59,993 bases of DNA. It comes from Sphingomonadaceae bacterium. GTDB taxonomy: Bacteria; Pseudomonadota; Alphaproteobacteria; Sphingomonadales; Sphingomonadaceae. Below are positions 17,223 to 26,403 of this stretch, in pieces; position 1 is the stretch's first letter; every line of letters begins with the position of its first letter. Below the pieces are notes generated by a model. That model saw only the letters and a list, made by a program, of their open reading frames with translations. It ran no database searches and was not told the origin of the DNA. The DNA lies in contig JAJTEF010000021.1 of assembly GCA_021300355.1 (NCBI GenBank), forward strand, positions 1,826 to 61,818, read 5' to 3'. Position numbers and translations under genes: made by a program.

Positions 17223-17699
17223 TTAGTCGCCGTAAATATCGGCATTTTCATTCTCGCCACCCGGCGCGCCATCGGCACCAAGCGAGTAGATGTCAAAAGC
17301 GCCGGTCTTGCCCGGCGTTGTATATTGGTACGGGCGGTTCCACGGATCCGACGGCAGTTTTTTGATATAACCCACGCTGCGCACGCCTGCAGCGACAGGC
17401 GGCGTGACCAAAGCCTGCAATCCGGCACCGGCATCTGGATAGGTCAGATTATCCAAACGATATGTCTCAAGCGCTTGTCCCAAGACAGCAATGTCAGCCT
17501 TTGCCTTTTGCACCATCGCCTTGTCTTGATTGGGCAAGACATTGAGGGCGACGATGGTCGTCAGCAGCGCGAGAATGAACAAGGTCACCATCATTTCGAC
17601 CAAAGTGAAGCCATTAGGCTGTGCCGCCGCAGCCTTGCGGCTAAATTTCGCCGACGGACGGCTTGTGTCAGTGAAAAGATTAAAAATGATGCGGAGCAT
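17223..17699 (-). CDS. gspG: Type II secretion major pseudopilin GspG
   Basis: 158 residues with a leader of about 29 residues, prepilin motif NGFTLVEMMVTLFILAL, and the conserved GspG body: LETYRLDNLTYPDAGAGL, YIKKLPSDPWNRPYQY and the C-terminal calcium-site region DIYSLGADGAPGGENENAD. It polymerises into the pseudopilus shaft. Confidence 0.94.
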   Translation of the reverse strand: MLRIIFNLFTDTSRPSAKFSRKAAAAQPNGFTLVEMMVTLFILALLTTIVALNVLPNQDKAMVQKAKADIAVLGQALETYRLDNLTYPDAGAGLQALVTPPVAAGVRSVGYIKKLPSDPWNRPYQYTTPGKTGAFDIYSLGADGAPGGENENADIYGD

Positions 17700-17701
17700 G
17701 A

Positions 17702-18919
17702 CTAAAGTCCCGTGAGGTTTTGGAGTTGAAGTATAGGCAGCAAAATTGCCAAAATGATGACAGCAACGACACCGCCCATCGCGACGATGATGAGTGGTTC
17801 GAGCAGCGACAAAGCGGTGCTGGTGAAATTATCAAATTCGCGCTCAAGATATTCCGCCGCGCGTTCGAGCATTATATCCAACTGCCCGGCGCTCTCGCCG
17901 CTTGCGGTCAAATATACCAGCAGCGGTGGGAAAACCCCGCTTGTGCGCATCGCGCCCGAAAGACTGCCCCCGCTCCGCACCGATTCCACGATATCGTCAT
18001 TGGCGGCGGAGAGCACTTTATTGCGAATGGTGCCACCGGTCAGGCGCAGGCCCTCCAGCAACGGCAAGCGGCTGGCGACCATCGTTGCCAACGTCCGTGC
18101 CATGCGCGCAGCGTGCAGGTTGCGCAGCAGCTTCCCAAGCAAAGGAATGTGCAGCACGGTGCGGTCAACCGACAGGCGGAACGCTGGCCGCTTAAGCGCT
18201 TGCGCAAACAGCAAGCCACCAAGGACAACAGCGATAATAAGCACCCAATAATAATTCGCCAAAAACGCCGATATGCCAATGACGATGCGCGTAATCAGCG
18301 GCAGTTGCTGGTCGACATTGTCAAACTGTTCGACAACACGCGGGACCACCGAGACCATGAGGCCCATCACCACCAAAAGCGCGACCAGTGACAAAATCGC
18401 AGGGTACGCCAGCGCACCAATCAACTTGCCGCGCATCTCCGCCTGCCGTTCGAGCAATACCGCAAGACGCTCCGTAATAAGCGGCAATGTGCCCGCCCCC
18501 TCGCCCGCGGCAATCATCGCGCGGTATAATGGCGGGAAGCTGTTGCCTTCACGGCGCATGGCTTCGGATAGGCGCTGTCCCTCGACCACGCCTGCATGCA
18601 CTTCCGTCAGTATCTGCCGGACATGTGGCTGCTCGCTCTGGCGGCTGATCGTCCGCAACGCTTCCTCCAACGGGGAAACTTGCGCCAATGAGGACAATTG
18701 CCGGGTAAACAAAGTCAGCTGCTTGGCATTCAAACGCGGCTGCCGCTTAATCGGCAGGCTGGCGAGTAAAGACGCGCGCGCGGGTGCGGGCGCGACGCTC
18801 ACAATATAGAGATTCTTGGATGTCAGGCGATCACGCGCGGCATCATCATTGGCCGCCGCTATCCGCCCGCGCTGTTCACGGCCATCCGGATCAATCGCAT
18901 GATATGCGAATTCAGGCAT
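17702..18919 (-). CDS. gspF: Type II secretion inner-membrane protein GspF
   Basis: 405 residues with two repeated GspF/TadC-type cytoplasmic domains (about 70-190 and 275-395) and three membrane helices (near 170-195, 220-245 and 375-400). Motifs LPLLEGL and FPPLLVYLTASGESAG are typical. It is the platform protein contacting GspE and GspL. It overlaps gspE by 8 bp. Confidence 0.93.
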   Translation of the reverse strand: MPEFAYHAIDPDGREQRGRIAAANDDAARDRLTSKNLYIVSVAPAPARASLLASLPIKRQPRLNAKQLTLFTRQLSSLAQVSPLEEALRTISRQSEQPHVRQILTEVHAGVVEGQRLSEAMRREGNSFPPLYRAMIAAGEGAGTLPLITERLAVLLERQAEMRGKLIGALAYPAILSLVALLVVMGLMVSVVPRVVEQFDNVDQQLPLITRIVIGISAFLANYYWVLIIAVVLGGLLFAQALKRPAFRLSVDRTVLHIPLLGKLLRNLHAARMARTLATMVASRLPLLEGLRLTGGTIRNKVLSAANDDIVESVRSGGSLSGAMRTSGVFPPLLVYLTASGESAGQLDIMLERAAEYLEREFDNFTSTALSLLEPLIIVAMGGVVAVIILAILLPILQLQNLTGL

Positions 18920-20468
18920 CTACAATGTCTTCGCGGCGCGAAATGCGAATGGCTTCTTCGGGCGTCGTGTGGCCCGCACGCACTAGTTTGCGCGCAGCGG
19001 CGCTCAAATTGGGCTGGTTCACAAAAGCATGGCGCGCAAGGATGGCTTCGTCGCCGCCATCGTTGATGAGGCGGCGGATAGTATCATCGACACGGACAGC
19101 TTCAAACACCCCGATGCGACCCTGAAACCCTGTATTGTTGCACTCTGGGCAACCAACGGCCTTGTAGACCGCTGTCCCCTTGTCAAAGCCCAACAATGAC
19201 GCCGCGTTACCATCGGCCTGAACCGTCTGGCGGCAGCTTGGGCATAGACGACGGACCAAGCGCTGGGCGACGACAGCACGCAAGGTGGACGCCAGCAGGA
19301 ACGGCTCAACCTTCATATCGCGCATACGTGTGATCGCACCGAGTGCGTCGTTGGTGTGCACGGTGGTGAGCACGAGGTGCCCCGTCAGCGCAGCCTGCAC
19401 GGCGATATCGGCCGTCTCACGATCGCGGATTTCGCCGACCATGACGACATCGGGATCCTGACGCAAAATGGCGCGCAGTCCTGCGGCAAATGTCATCCCG
19501 ACCTTGGCATTCACCTGAGTCTGGCCGATGCCCTCCACCGCATATTCCACCGGATCTTCCACGGTGAGGATATTGCGCGTGCCATCGTTCAGCCGTTTCA
19601 GGCCGGCATATAAGGTCGTGGTTTTACCTGACCCTGTTGGCCCTGTGACCAAGATGATGCCATTGGGTTCAGCCAGCGCCTCATGCAGGATTTTCAGCGT
19701 TTCTTCCGACATGCCTAACAAATCGAGCGATATGCCAGCATTTTCCTTATCCAAGATACGCATAACCACACGCTCGCCTGCACGGCTCGGCAGGGTCGAC
19801 ACACGCACATCGACAAGCTTGCCACCCAGCGTCAGACCGATGCGGCCATCCTGCGGAATGCGGCGCTCTGCGATGTCGAGGCGCGCCATGACCTTGATAC
19901 GGCTGACGACAACCGGCGCGACATTAGCAGGCAAGCGGAGGCGTTCCTGCAACACGCCGTCGGCGCGCATGCGAATGACCAGGCCCGTTTCATATGGCTC
20001 GACGTGAATATCGGATACGCCCTGGCGGACAGCCTCAGCAATGATGCCGTTGATTAACCGGATAACGGGCGCGTCGTCGGCGCTGTCGAGCAAATCGTCT
20101 GCGCTCGGCAACATATCCGACAGCAAATCTCCGTCATTGGTTCCAATTGAGCCAGCCATCGCCGCGGCGCTGCCATCCATGGCATAATGGTCGGACAAAT
20201 AACGGTCAAAGGTAGCATTGTCGGCCATTTCGACATCGAATGGCATCGACAGATAGCGCCGGACCTCAAGCAACATCAGCGGATCAGCGCCCTCACGCAT
20301 TGCCACCACAATGCGACCATCGCTTTCATGCCGCAGCACCAGACCATGCGCCTTGGCAAAGGCATAAGGCAAATCGAGCAGAGGCGCGATCAAAGCCGGT
20401 GCAATGGCGACGTTTGCCTCCGCCGGTATATGGGATGCTTGCTCGGTCGTCCCCTCGTGCGATGTCAT
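18912..20468 (-). CDS. gspE: Type II secretion ATPase GspE
   Basis: 518 residues. Walker A is GPTGSGKT, the Asp box is around LTVEDPVEY, Walker B is DPDVVMVGEIRD, the His box is TTVHTNDA, and a tetracysteine zinc site CPSC/CPEC lies near the C-terminus. N-terminal domains bind GspL. It powers pseudopilus assembly. Its start overlaps the gspD stop by 4 bp. Confidence 0.95.
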   Translation of the reverse strand: MTSHEGTTEQASHIPAEANVAIAPALIAPLLDLPYAFAKAHGLVLRHESDGRIVVAMREGADPLMLLEVRRYLSMPFDVEMADNATFDRYLSDHYAMDGSAAAMAGSIGTNDGDLLSDMLPSADDLLDSADDAPVIRLINGIIAEAVRQGVSDIHVEPYETGLVIRMRADGVLQERLRLPANVAPVVVSRIKVMARLDIAERRIPQDGRIGLTLGGKLVDVRVSTLPSRAGERVVMRILDKENAGISLDLLGMSEETLKILHEALAEPNGIILVTGPTGSGKTTTLYAGLKRLNDGTRNILTVEDPVEYAVEGIGQTQVNAKVGMTFAAGLRAILRQDPDVVMVGEIRDRETADIAVQAALTGHLVLTTVHTNDALGAITRMRDMKVEPFLLASTLRAVVAQRLVRRLCPSCRQTVQADGNAASLLGFDKGTAVYKAVGCPECNNTGFQGRIGVFEAVRVDDTIRRLINDGGDEAILARHAFVNQPNLSAAARKLVRAGHTTPEEAIRISRREDIVDA

Positions 20469-22654
20469 GATTTCGGATCCCCAGTGGCGGACGAGACCGC
20501 GCTTGCCGGAACCTCCGCCGGTTGCAACGCGCCACCGGTCTGGGGCCGCGTCAATTTGCCATCAGCACCGATCATGATGTCATTTGTCCGAACATCCGGC
20601 GCAACGGGCGGCACAGCGCCCATATAATCGCGCAGCAATTCGTCGATGCTTGGTTCGGCATCTGGATTGCGCGTCAACTGCATGTCACGGACATAGTCAT
20701 AACGTCGCGCCGTCAACCGGTCGCCATCTTCGCGGCTACGCAAGATGGTCGGCCGAATGAAGACCATCAAATTGGTTTTGCTGCGGCTGCGGCTGCGTGA
20801 TTTGAACAGCTCGCCAATGAGCGGAATGTCACTCAAAAGTGGAATGCGCTCAATCGTGCGGCGTTCATCATCATTGAGCAAGCCACCAATGGCCAGCAAT
20901 TGGCCGTCACCAACGGTCAACGTCGTTTCAAACTCGCGCTTGTTGAGGATGAGGTCACTCGAGCGTGACGACACAGGCCCTGCAACGCTCGACACTTCCT
21001 GTTTCAGGAACAGCTTCACGTCGCCCTGCGCGTTCACTTGCGGGGTCACCTCAAGCTTGATGCCGACTTCCTGACGCTGAACCGTGCGGAAGGCGTTTTC
21101 GAAATTGGCGGACAATTGCTCGCCGGTGCTCACGGGCACTTCTTGTCCGACGAGGAACTTTGCCTTTTGGTTATTCAGCGTCACAATATGCGGCGTCGCG
21201 AGCAAGTTGGACTCGGTGTCCGCCGCAATCGCATTGATAATCGTGCCAAAGACCGCATTCTTACCGATATCCATCGCAAAACCACCAAAGCCGCCTGTTG
21301 CGCTCAGGATCGACGCCGCCGCAGCTTCCTGCAGGCTGTCACCCAGCGCGCTGTTCGTCGCGGTCGTGGTCGTATTGCCATTCACCGTCGTCGTGGTGCG
21401 CGTCAGTTCTTCGGCGCCAATTGCGCCCGCAATCGTCAGGATATTGGGTGAGGCGTTAGCGTAATTTGTCGCCGCAAATGGTGCGTCCTTGCCACCGACG
21501 AGGAATTGCACGCCAAGCTTTTTCGCCGCTTCATTGCCGATTTCAACAACAATTGCCTCAACCAAAACCTGTTCGGGCCGTGTGTCCAGCTGACGGATGA
21601 GCTCGCCCAACGTGCGTTGCATTTCGGGGTTTGCGGCGATGATAAGGGCGTTGGTGCCTTCATAACGGGTCACGACAACGGGGCCACGGCCACCAATGCC
21701 ATTGGGGCCGGTTCCCGACGAAGATGCAACGATAGGCGCAACGACAGCGGCAGCGCCGCCGCCTGCAGCCGGCGCAGCAACGGGTGGCGCGTTACTAGAT
21801 ACAGACGATCCGCTCTGCCCGCCAATCAACGACTGGACGGTCTCCAGCAAGGTAGCGGCATTGGCATGCTCAAGCCGGTACACGCGAATTTCGGCGCCTG
21901 ATTGTGCCCGCGCATCCAATTCCTTGGCCATCGCGGCAAAGCGCGCAACCGACGTCGGGTCACCACGCAGGGCAATGGCGTTGCTGCTATCAATGGCCGC
22001 GATGGAAACAGGCGGCCTCGCGCCCTCGCCGCCGCCTTGACCAGCCAGCGCCTGAAGCGCGGTGGCAATTTCACGCGCACCGGCGTTATCGAGTGCGACG
22101 ATCTGCGTCGCTGCGCTATCGCGGTCAATCTGGCGGAGCAAATCGCGGATGCGGCCAATATTGTCGGCATAATCGGCAACCACAAGGCTGTTGGCATTTT
22201 TATTGGCCGTCAACGAACCTTCGCGGCTTATCAATGGACGCAGCGTTTCAACGGCTGAGGCGGCGTCAATCGAACGCAGGCGGAACACTTCCGTCACAAA
22301 TTGGCTTGAAGTTGCGGCCCGGCTACCCACGCGGGTCGGTTGCGTTGCGGCGCCGTCGGAAGGCTGGATCCGGTAACCACCGCCACGAATGGGAATCGCG
22401 ACGAGACCATTTGCGCGCAGCGTCGAGAGGAACACCTCAAAATATTCCGAACGCGACAATGGCCGGTCCGTAACCACCGACACCTTCCCATTCACACGGC
22501 CATCGACAATGAACGTCTGTCCGGTGACGCGGGCAGCATCCTGAACAAAGGCACGGATGTCGGCATCACGCACATTCAATGTCTGCTGCGCGGCGATAGG
22601 CTGGGCAAAAACGAGCGTGCTGCATGCCAGCAAAAGGGTAAATTTACGGATCAC
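20465..22654 (-). CDS. gspD: Type II secretion outer-membrane secretin GspD
   Basis: 729 residues, GTG start overlapping the gspC stop. A signal peptide (cleavage near AQPIAA) is followed by N0-N3 domains, a Gly/Ala/Ser-rich insert around residues 275-310, and the secretin beta-barrel domain with the PHIVTLNNQKAKFLVGQEVP and IPLLSDIPLIGELF gate motifs. A C-terminal S-like tail is present. I see no pilotin gene (gspS) nearby. Confidence 0.95.
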   Translation of the reverse strand: MIRKFTLLLACSTLVFAQPIAAQQTLNVRDADIRAFVQDAARVTGQTFIVDGRVNGKVSVVTDRPLSRSEYFEVFLSTLRANGLVAIPIRGGGYRIQPSDGAATQPTRVGSRAATSSQFVTEVFRLRSIDAASAVETLRPLISREGSLTANKNANSLVVADYADNIGRIRDLLRQIDRDSAATQIVALDNAGAREIATALQALAGQGGGEGARPPVSIAAIDSSNAIALRGDPTSVARFAAMAKELDARAQSGAEIRVYRLEHANAATLLETVQSLIGGQSGSSVSSNAPPVAAPAAGGGAAAVVAPIVASSSGTGPNGIGGRGPVVVTRYEGTNALIIAANPEMQRTLGELIRQLDTRPEQVLVEAIVVEIGNEAAKKLGVQFLVGGKDAPFAATNYANASPNILTIAGAIGAEELTRTTTTVNGNTTTTATNSALGDSLQEAAAASILSATGGFGGFAMDIGKNAVFGTIINAIAADTESNLLATPHIVTLNNQKAKFLVGQEVPVSTGEQLSANFENAFRTVQRQEVGIKLEVTPQVNAQGDVKLFLKQEVSSVAGPVSSRSSDLILNKREFETTLTVGDGQLLAIGGLLNDDERRTIERIPLLSDIPLIGELFKSRSRSRSKTNLMVFIRPTILRSREDGDRLTARRYDYVRDMQLTRNPDAEPSIDELLRDYMGAVPPVAPDVRTNDIMIGADGKLTRPQTGGALQPAEVPASAVSSATGDPKS

Positions 22655-23444
22655 TGTTGTTCCAGATTTAGAGCAATGGGGACCTTTGCGCCGCCGCGTT
22701 CAACTTCAACGCTTAAGCGGGCTCCGGGCCTGATTTGAGAAGCAATGTCAGCCGCCGAGGATACCGGACGGCCGTTTATGCCAACGACAATGTCGCCAGC
22801 CTGAAATCCGGCGAGGCGCAACATCGTGCCATCATCGCGGGCTTGCAGAACGAGACCGGTGACCCTGCCGATTTCTGAAGCGTGTCTGCGTTCAGGCCGA
22901 CGCCTCCGCCGGACGTCGTTGGCGTGGTTACAGCCGAACCTGATGCTGGCGGGCTAACCGTTTCCGCAGGCACCGACTGATCAAGATACAGCGATTCTTT
23001 GACGCCGCCGCGCGACAAAATGACATGGTCGAAGGCAACGGAATCCAAAGTGACGCCGGGCGCGACTTCTTCGCCAATGGCAAAACTGTTCTGCACGCCA
23101 TCTTCACCAGCGATGATAGCCGAACCGCCGCCCGAGCTTTCATTGGTGCGCACGCCGAACAATGTCAGGCTTAACGATGTGACATTCTGGGTGGAATCTG
23201 CAGCCGCGTCATTGCGAAAAAACGGGTCAAATCCGGCAAATAACGCCATGCGGGCAGGCTGCGGCACCACATTAACCGACGGCGCGCGCCAGTCATTGAC
23301 CGGGCCAACGGGGGTTATCAATATCCAGAAAAGACGTGCGGTTTGGACGGCGGTCAATATGGCCAGAACGCCCAGGATCAGGCGACCCGCGGGCACAGAA
23401 CTGAATCGGTGCGACTGCGCTTTCACCCTTTCCGCCAATGTCAT
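22651..23444 (-). pseudogene. gspC: Type II secretion protein GspC, frameshifted before the PDZ domain
   Basis: Start ATG 23442-23444 is preceded by a strong GGGGGGAA site; an upstream ATG at 23483 has none and would probably lie before the transcript start. The protein has a membrane segment and a homology region (DPFFRN, LTLFGVRTN). Around 22871-22878 the frame is lost and runs out of frame to a stop near 22776. In the adjacent frame the expected PDZ domain continues (LRLAGFQAGDIVVGINGRPV, then PGARLSVEVERGG) to a TGA at 22651-22653 that overlaps the gspD GTG. One missing base, for example one G, explains it. With that base the protein is about 264 residues, a normal GspC. Confidence 0.88.
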
Positions 23445-23499
23445 GCCACTGATTCCCCCCGGACGAATCCGCTTGAAGAACATGCGTTAAGGCGCGGCT

Positions 23500-23539
23500 G
23501 TGACTGTTGGATGAATTATAAATGACAGTTTAATGACTG
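23500..23539 (-). promoter_or_regulatory. Pho-box array upstream of the gsp operon
   Basis: On the minus strand four 7-bp half-sites follow each other with 4-bp spacers: CAGTCAT (23533-23539), CTGTCAT (23522-23528), AATTCAT (23511-23517), CAGTCAC (23500-23506). The PhoB consensus is CTGTCAT-N4-CTGTCAT, so the first pair matches 13 of 14 positions. The array ends 55 bp before the preferred gspC start. A TATAAT hexamer (23515-23520) lies inside the array. Confidence 0.75.
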
Positions 23540-23565
23540 TGCATCCGCGCCAATCGGACGACGCA

Positions 23566-23602
23566 CAAAACAAAGGCGGCGCGTTGATGACAACGCGCCG
23601 CC
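23566..23602 (-). terminator. Terminator between the TonB receptor and gspC
   Basis: GGCGGCGCGTTG (23575-23586) and CAACGCGCCGCC (23591-23602) form a perfect 12-bp stem with a 4-nt loop, followed on the minus strand by a T-rich stretch (TTTGTTTTG). It ends the receptor transcript and leaves the gsp operon to its own promoter. Confidence 0.85.
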
Positions 23603-23623
23603 GTAAGTTGGGGGGTATTAGCT

Positions 23624-26320
23624 TTAGAAATTCAGCTCTACGCCAATCGAGGCGCTGATGCCTTGTTTGTAACGGTTATAGAAAATCTTGTTCTCGCCAT
23701 TTTCCTGCAACTCCTGATATTTGGTGTTGGTCAGGTTGCGGACTTCGAACTTCAATTCAGCTTCTTTGCCGCCAAGCGTAAATCCTTCACGCGCAACGAA
23801 ATCAAGCTGAATGCCAGGCTTTTCCTTGATATCCGGCTGACCCGATGCACCACGGCTGGTAACCCGGTCGGTCGAATAGCTGAGCAAAATCGTCTGCTGC
23901 GAAAGGCGCTCGGTATCTTCGAGACCGAATTGCAAGTTGATCAGATGATCCGCTTGGCCGGTCAACGGCGAACCGTCGGTGAAGAAGTCGAGCGCGTTGG
24001 TCGACGATGCGTTAAACACCGCAACCGTGTCACCCGCCTTCACACTGATTTTTGACTTGGTGTAGGTGTAGTTGGCAATGACAACCGCACGGCGTGTCGC
24101 AAAAAAGCCTTCGTCGCCAATCGCAGAAAGATCGAAATATTTCTGCGTTTCGATTTCTACCCCGTGCAAATCAGCCTTCGGTGCGTTCGCGAAGCTGGTG
24201 ATGACAGAGTTATCATCAAAGCTTGAGAACGACTCGATAGGGCTGTCGATACGCTTGAAAAAGCCGGCAATCGTGAAACGTTGCTCACGGTCGAAATACC
24301 ATTCATAGCGCGCTTCAGCATTGTACAACTGGCTGTCCGTCAACAGCGGGTTACCGCGGAAAAGACGGTTGGAGTCGGTATCGTAGAAGTTCTGGAAAAT
24401 CAGTTCGCGGAATTGCGGACGCGCGATGGTTTTCGACGCGCTCACCCGGAACTTCATCTGTTCATTCATGTCCCACGTCAGCGTCGCTGCGGGCAACCAA
24501 TAGCTCCGATCCAAGCTGGTGGAGGCGAGCGAGGCTGTTGGCGTCGTGAACACCTGAACCGGCACAACGGTCTGTTCAGCGGTTTCGTAACGCACGCCAA
24601 GGTTCAGGCTGATTGCTGGGGTAATGAACGCCTGAATTTGGCCGTACCCAGCGTGGTTCAACAAGCTTGCATCAAAGACCGGGTTTGCTTCGTTGGTATC
24701 GATCAACGCGATGTTGTAAAAATCGATAATGTCCGGTTGCAGCAAAAAGTCTGGACGGAATAATGACGGCGCGATGGGCGTGCCGCCGGGTGCGACAAAT
24801 TGGAAGTCACGACGTTCGGTGCGGCGAACCGTGTCCGAATAGGCATAACCTATCGTCGCGGTTATTTCCGGCGTGACCTTTGCCGACAGATCCAAACCAC
24901 CGGCCCACAGATTTTCATTCAGATAGGAATAGCTGACTTCAGCGCTTCCTTGTTGACCGTTGTTAAGACGGTTGATGAACAATTGGCCATAAGGATCGGA
25001 CGTGATGTTGCTGCGGTAATATTCTAGGCTGATTTCATCCGGCGCCTCGCGCTGAGAATTGGCGTAGGCTGCGCGGAAGCTCAAATTCACGTCGGGTGAC
25101 AATTTGAACTCACCAACCAGCTGGCTATCCACCAACTGACGTTCGAGCCATGCTGTATCCTGCTGCATCAATGTCGCGGTGGGCGATGTTGTCTGACGGG
25201 TACCGACACCGAGACGCGCTTGTTTCAGCGTGTCGCGAATGAACAGATTGGTCCAACGGATTTTTTGTTCGCCCACTTCGATACCGAAGCCAAGCAGGCC
25301 GTTCACAACCATGCGGTTGTCGGTAATGACTTTCTGGAAATCCAGCTCTTTCTGGTTCAGGTCGAGCGTCGATGCCGTTTGTTGGATCGTGTCGCGGGTA
25401 CGCCATTTGTTGCTGTAACCGGCGTTGAAGATGACCCCCATAGTGGCGTCATCGCCAATTTCGAAGTTCGTCCCACCGGTAATCGTACCTGAGCCATTAG
25501 GCGGCAGTTTCTTGTCACGCTGAACAACAGCATTCCGGCCGGTGATGAGCTCGCTGGCAATAGCCTGCGTATCGACGGTGCCGGCGCTGATGCGTGCGCC
25601 GCTGGCAAGATAGGATGCAAGCGCGGGTTTTAGGTCACGGTTGCCATTGTCGAAACCACTCCAATCCTGCGAGCTACCATAATATGTGTAGCCCAGTTGA
25701 TTGGTGGTCTCGCTATTGACGCTCAAGTCGCCGCCGACCGTCAGGAATGTTTCGCGCGGTATCGCTTTGGTGGTCAGGTTGATAACGCCGCCGCCAAATT
25801 CACCGGGGAAGTTTGCCGAATAGGTTTTTTGCACAAGCGAAGATGCAATCACGCTTGTGGGGAAAAGATCGAGCGGAACAACGCGCTTCAATGGCTCAGG
25901 GCTTGGAAGCGGCGAACCGTTAAGCAATGCGAGCGAATAACGATCACCAAGGCCACGAACATAGACAAAACCGCCGCCAACGACGCTTAGGCCAGTGACA
26001 CGCGATAGTGCGCCGGCAATGTCGCCTTCACCGGTACGTTCAATATCCGCGCTCGACAGCACGGAAACAACTTGCGCCGCGTTCTTGGAAATGTTGCGAT
26101 CCAGATATCCGCGTACGACGATTTCTTCGCCACCCGGAATAGAGACATCGACATCCTCTTCGACTGGCTCGGCTGCGTCTGCTGGCGTGTCTGCTGGTGC
26201 TGCTTCAGCACTGGCTTGTTCGGCCTGTTCCGCTGCGGCGTCTTGCGCCATCAACATGGAAGGCGAAACGAGCGCCGACGTCAAAAGCAACAGTCTGATT
26301 GCCCCTACTGGCTTCAACAT
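23624..26320 (-). CDS. TonB-dependent outer-membrane receptor
   Basis: 898 residues with a signal peptide (cleavage near MLMAQDA), an acidic Ala/Glu linker, a plug domain (about 65-190 with EEIVVRGYLDR, a TonB-box-like segment, and NGSPLPSPEP) and a 22-strand-type barrel ending in GVELNF with a terminal Phe. The substrate is unknown. It lies between an ElpS-like lipoprotein gene and the gsp operon, the same order I recall for the phosphate-starvation locus of Caulobacter crescentus (elpS, TonB receptor, gsp genes). Uptake of a phosphorus source is therefore a reasonable inference but not shown by the sequence. Confidence 0.92.
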   Translation of the reverse strand: MLKPVGAIRLLLLTSALVSPSMLMAQDAAAEQAEQASAEAAPADTPADAAEPVEEDVDVSIPGGEEIVVRGYLDRNISKNAAQVVSVLSSADIERTGEGDIAGALSRVTGLSVVGGGFVYVRGLGDRYSLALLNGSPLPSPEPLKRVVPLDLFPTSVIASSLVQKTYSANFPGEFGGGVINLTTKAIPRETFLTVGGDLSVNSETTNQLGYTYYGSSQDWSGFDNGNRDLKPALASYLASGARISAGTVDTQAIASELITGRNAVVQRDKKLPPNGSGTITGGTNFEIGDDATMGVIFNAGYSNKWRTRDTIQQTASTLDLNQKELDFQKVITDNRMVVNGLLGFGIEVGEQKIRWTNLFIRDTLKQARLGVGTRQTTSPTATLMQQDTAWLERQLVDSQLVGEFKLSPDVNLSFRAAYANSQREAPDEISLEYYRSNITSDPYGQLFINRLNNGQQGSAEVSYSYLNENLWAGGLDLSAKVTPEITATIGYAYSDTVRRTERRDFQFVAPGGTPIAPSLFRPDFLLQPDIIDFYNIALIDTNEANPVFDASLLNHAGYGQIQAFITPAISLNLGVRYETAEQTVVPVQVFTTPTASLASTSLDRSYWLPAATLTWDMNEQMKFRVSASKTIARPQFRELIFQNFYDTDSNRLFRGNPLLTDSQLYNAEARYEWYFDREQRFTIAGFFKRIDSPIESFSSFDDNSVITSFANAPKADLHGVEIETQKYFDLSAIGDEGFFATRRAVVIANYTYTKSKISVKAGDTVAVFNASSTNALDFFTDGSPLTGQADHLINLQFGLEDTERLSQQTILLSYSTDRVTSRGASGQPDIKEKPGIQLDFVAREGFTLGGKEAELKFEVRNLTNTKYQELQENGENKIFYNRYKQGISASIGVELNF

Positions 26321-26343
26321 TGTAATTCCCTTTTATAAATTCG

Positions 26344-26385
26344 AAAAAAGGGTGAGGTGCATGCCCGCGTGGCCGCACCTCACCC
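26344..26385 (-). terminator. Strong terminator between the lipoprotein and TonB receptor genes
   Basis: GGGTGAGGTGC (26350-26360) pairs perfectly over 11 bp with GCACCTCACCC (26375-26385). On the minus strand six T follow (complement of 26344-26349). It lies in the 83 bp between the two genes, only 24 bp before the receptor start, so it should separate or attenuate their expression. Confidence 0.85.
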
Positions 26386-26403
26386 GATATTATCCGCCAG
26401 CTA

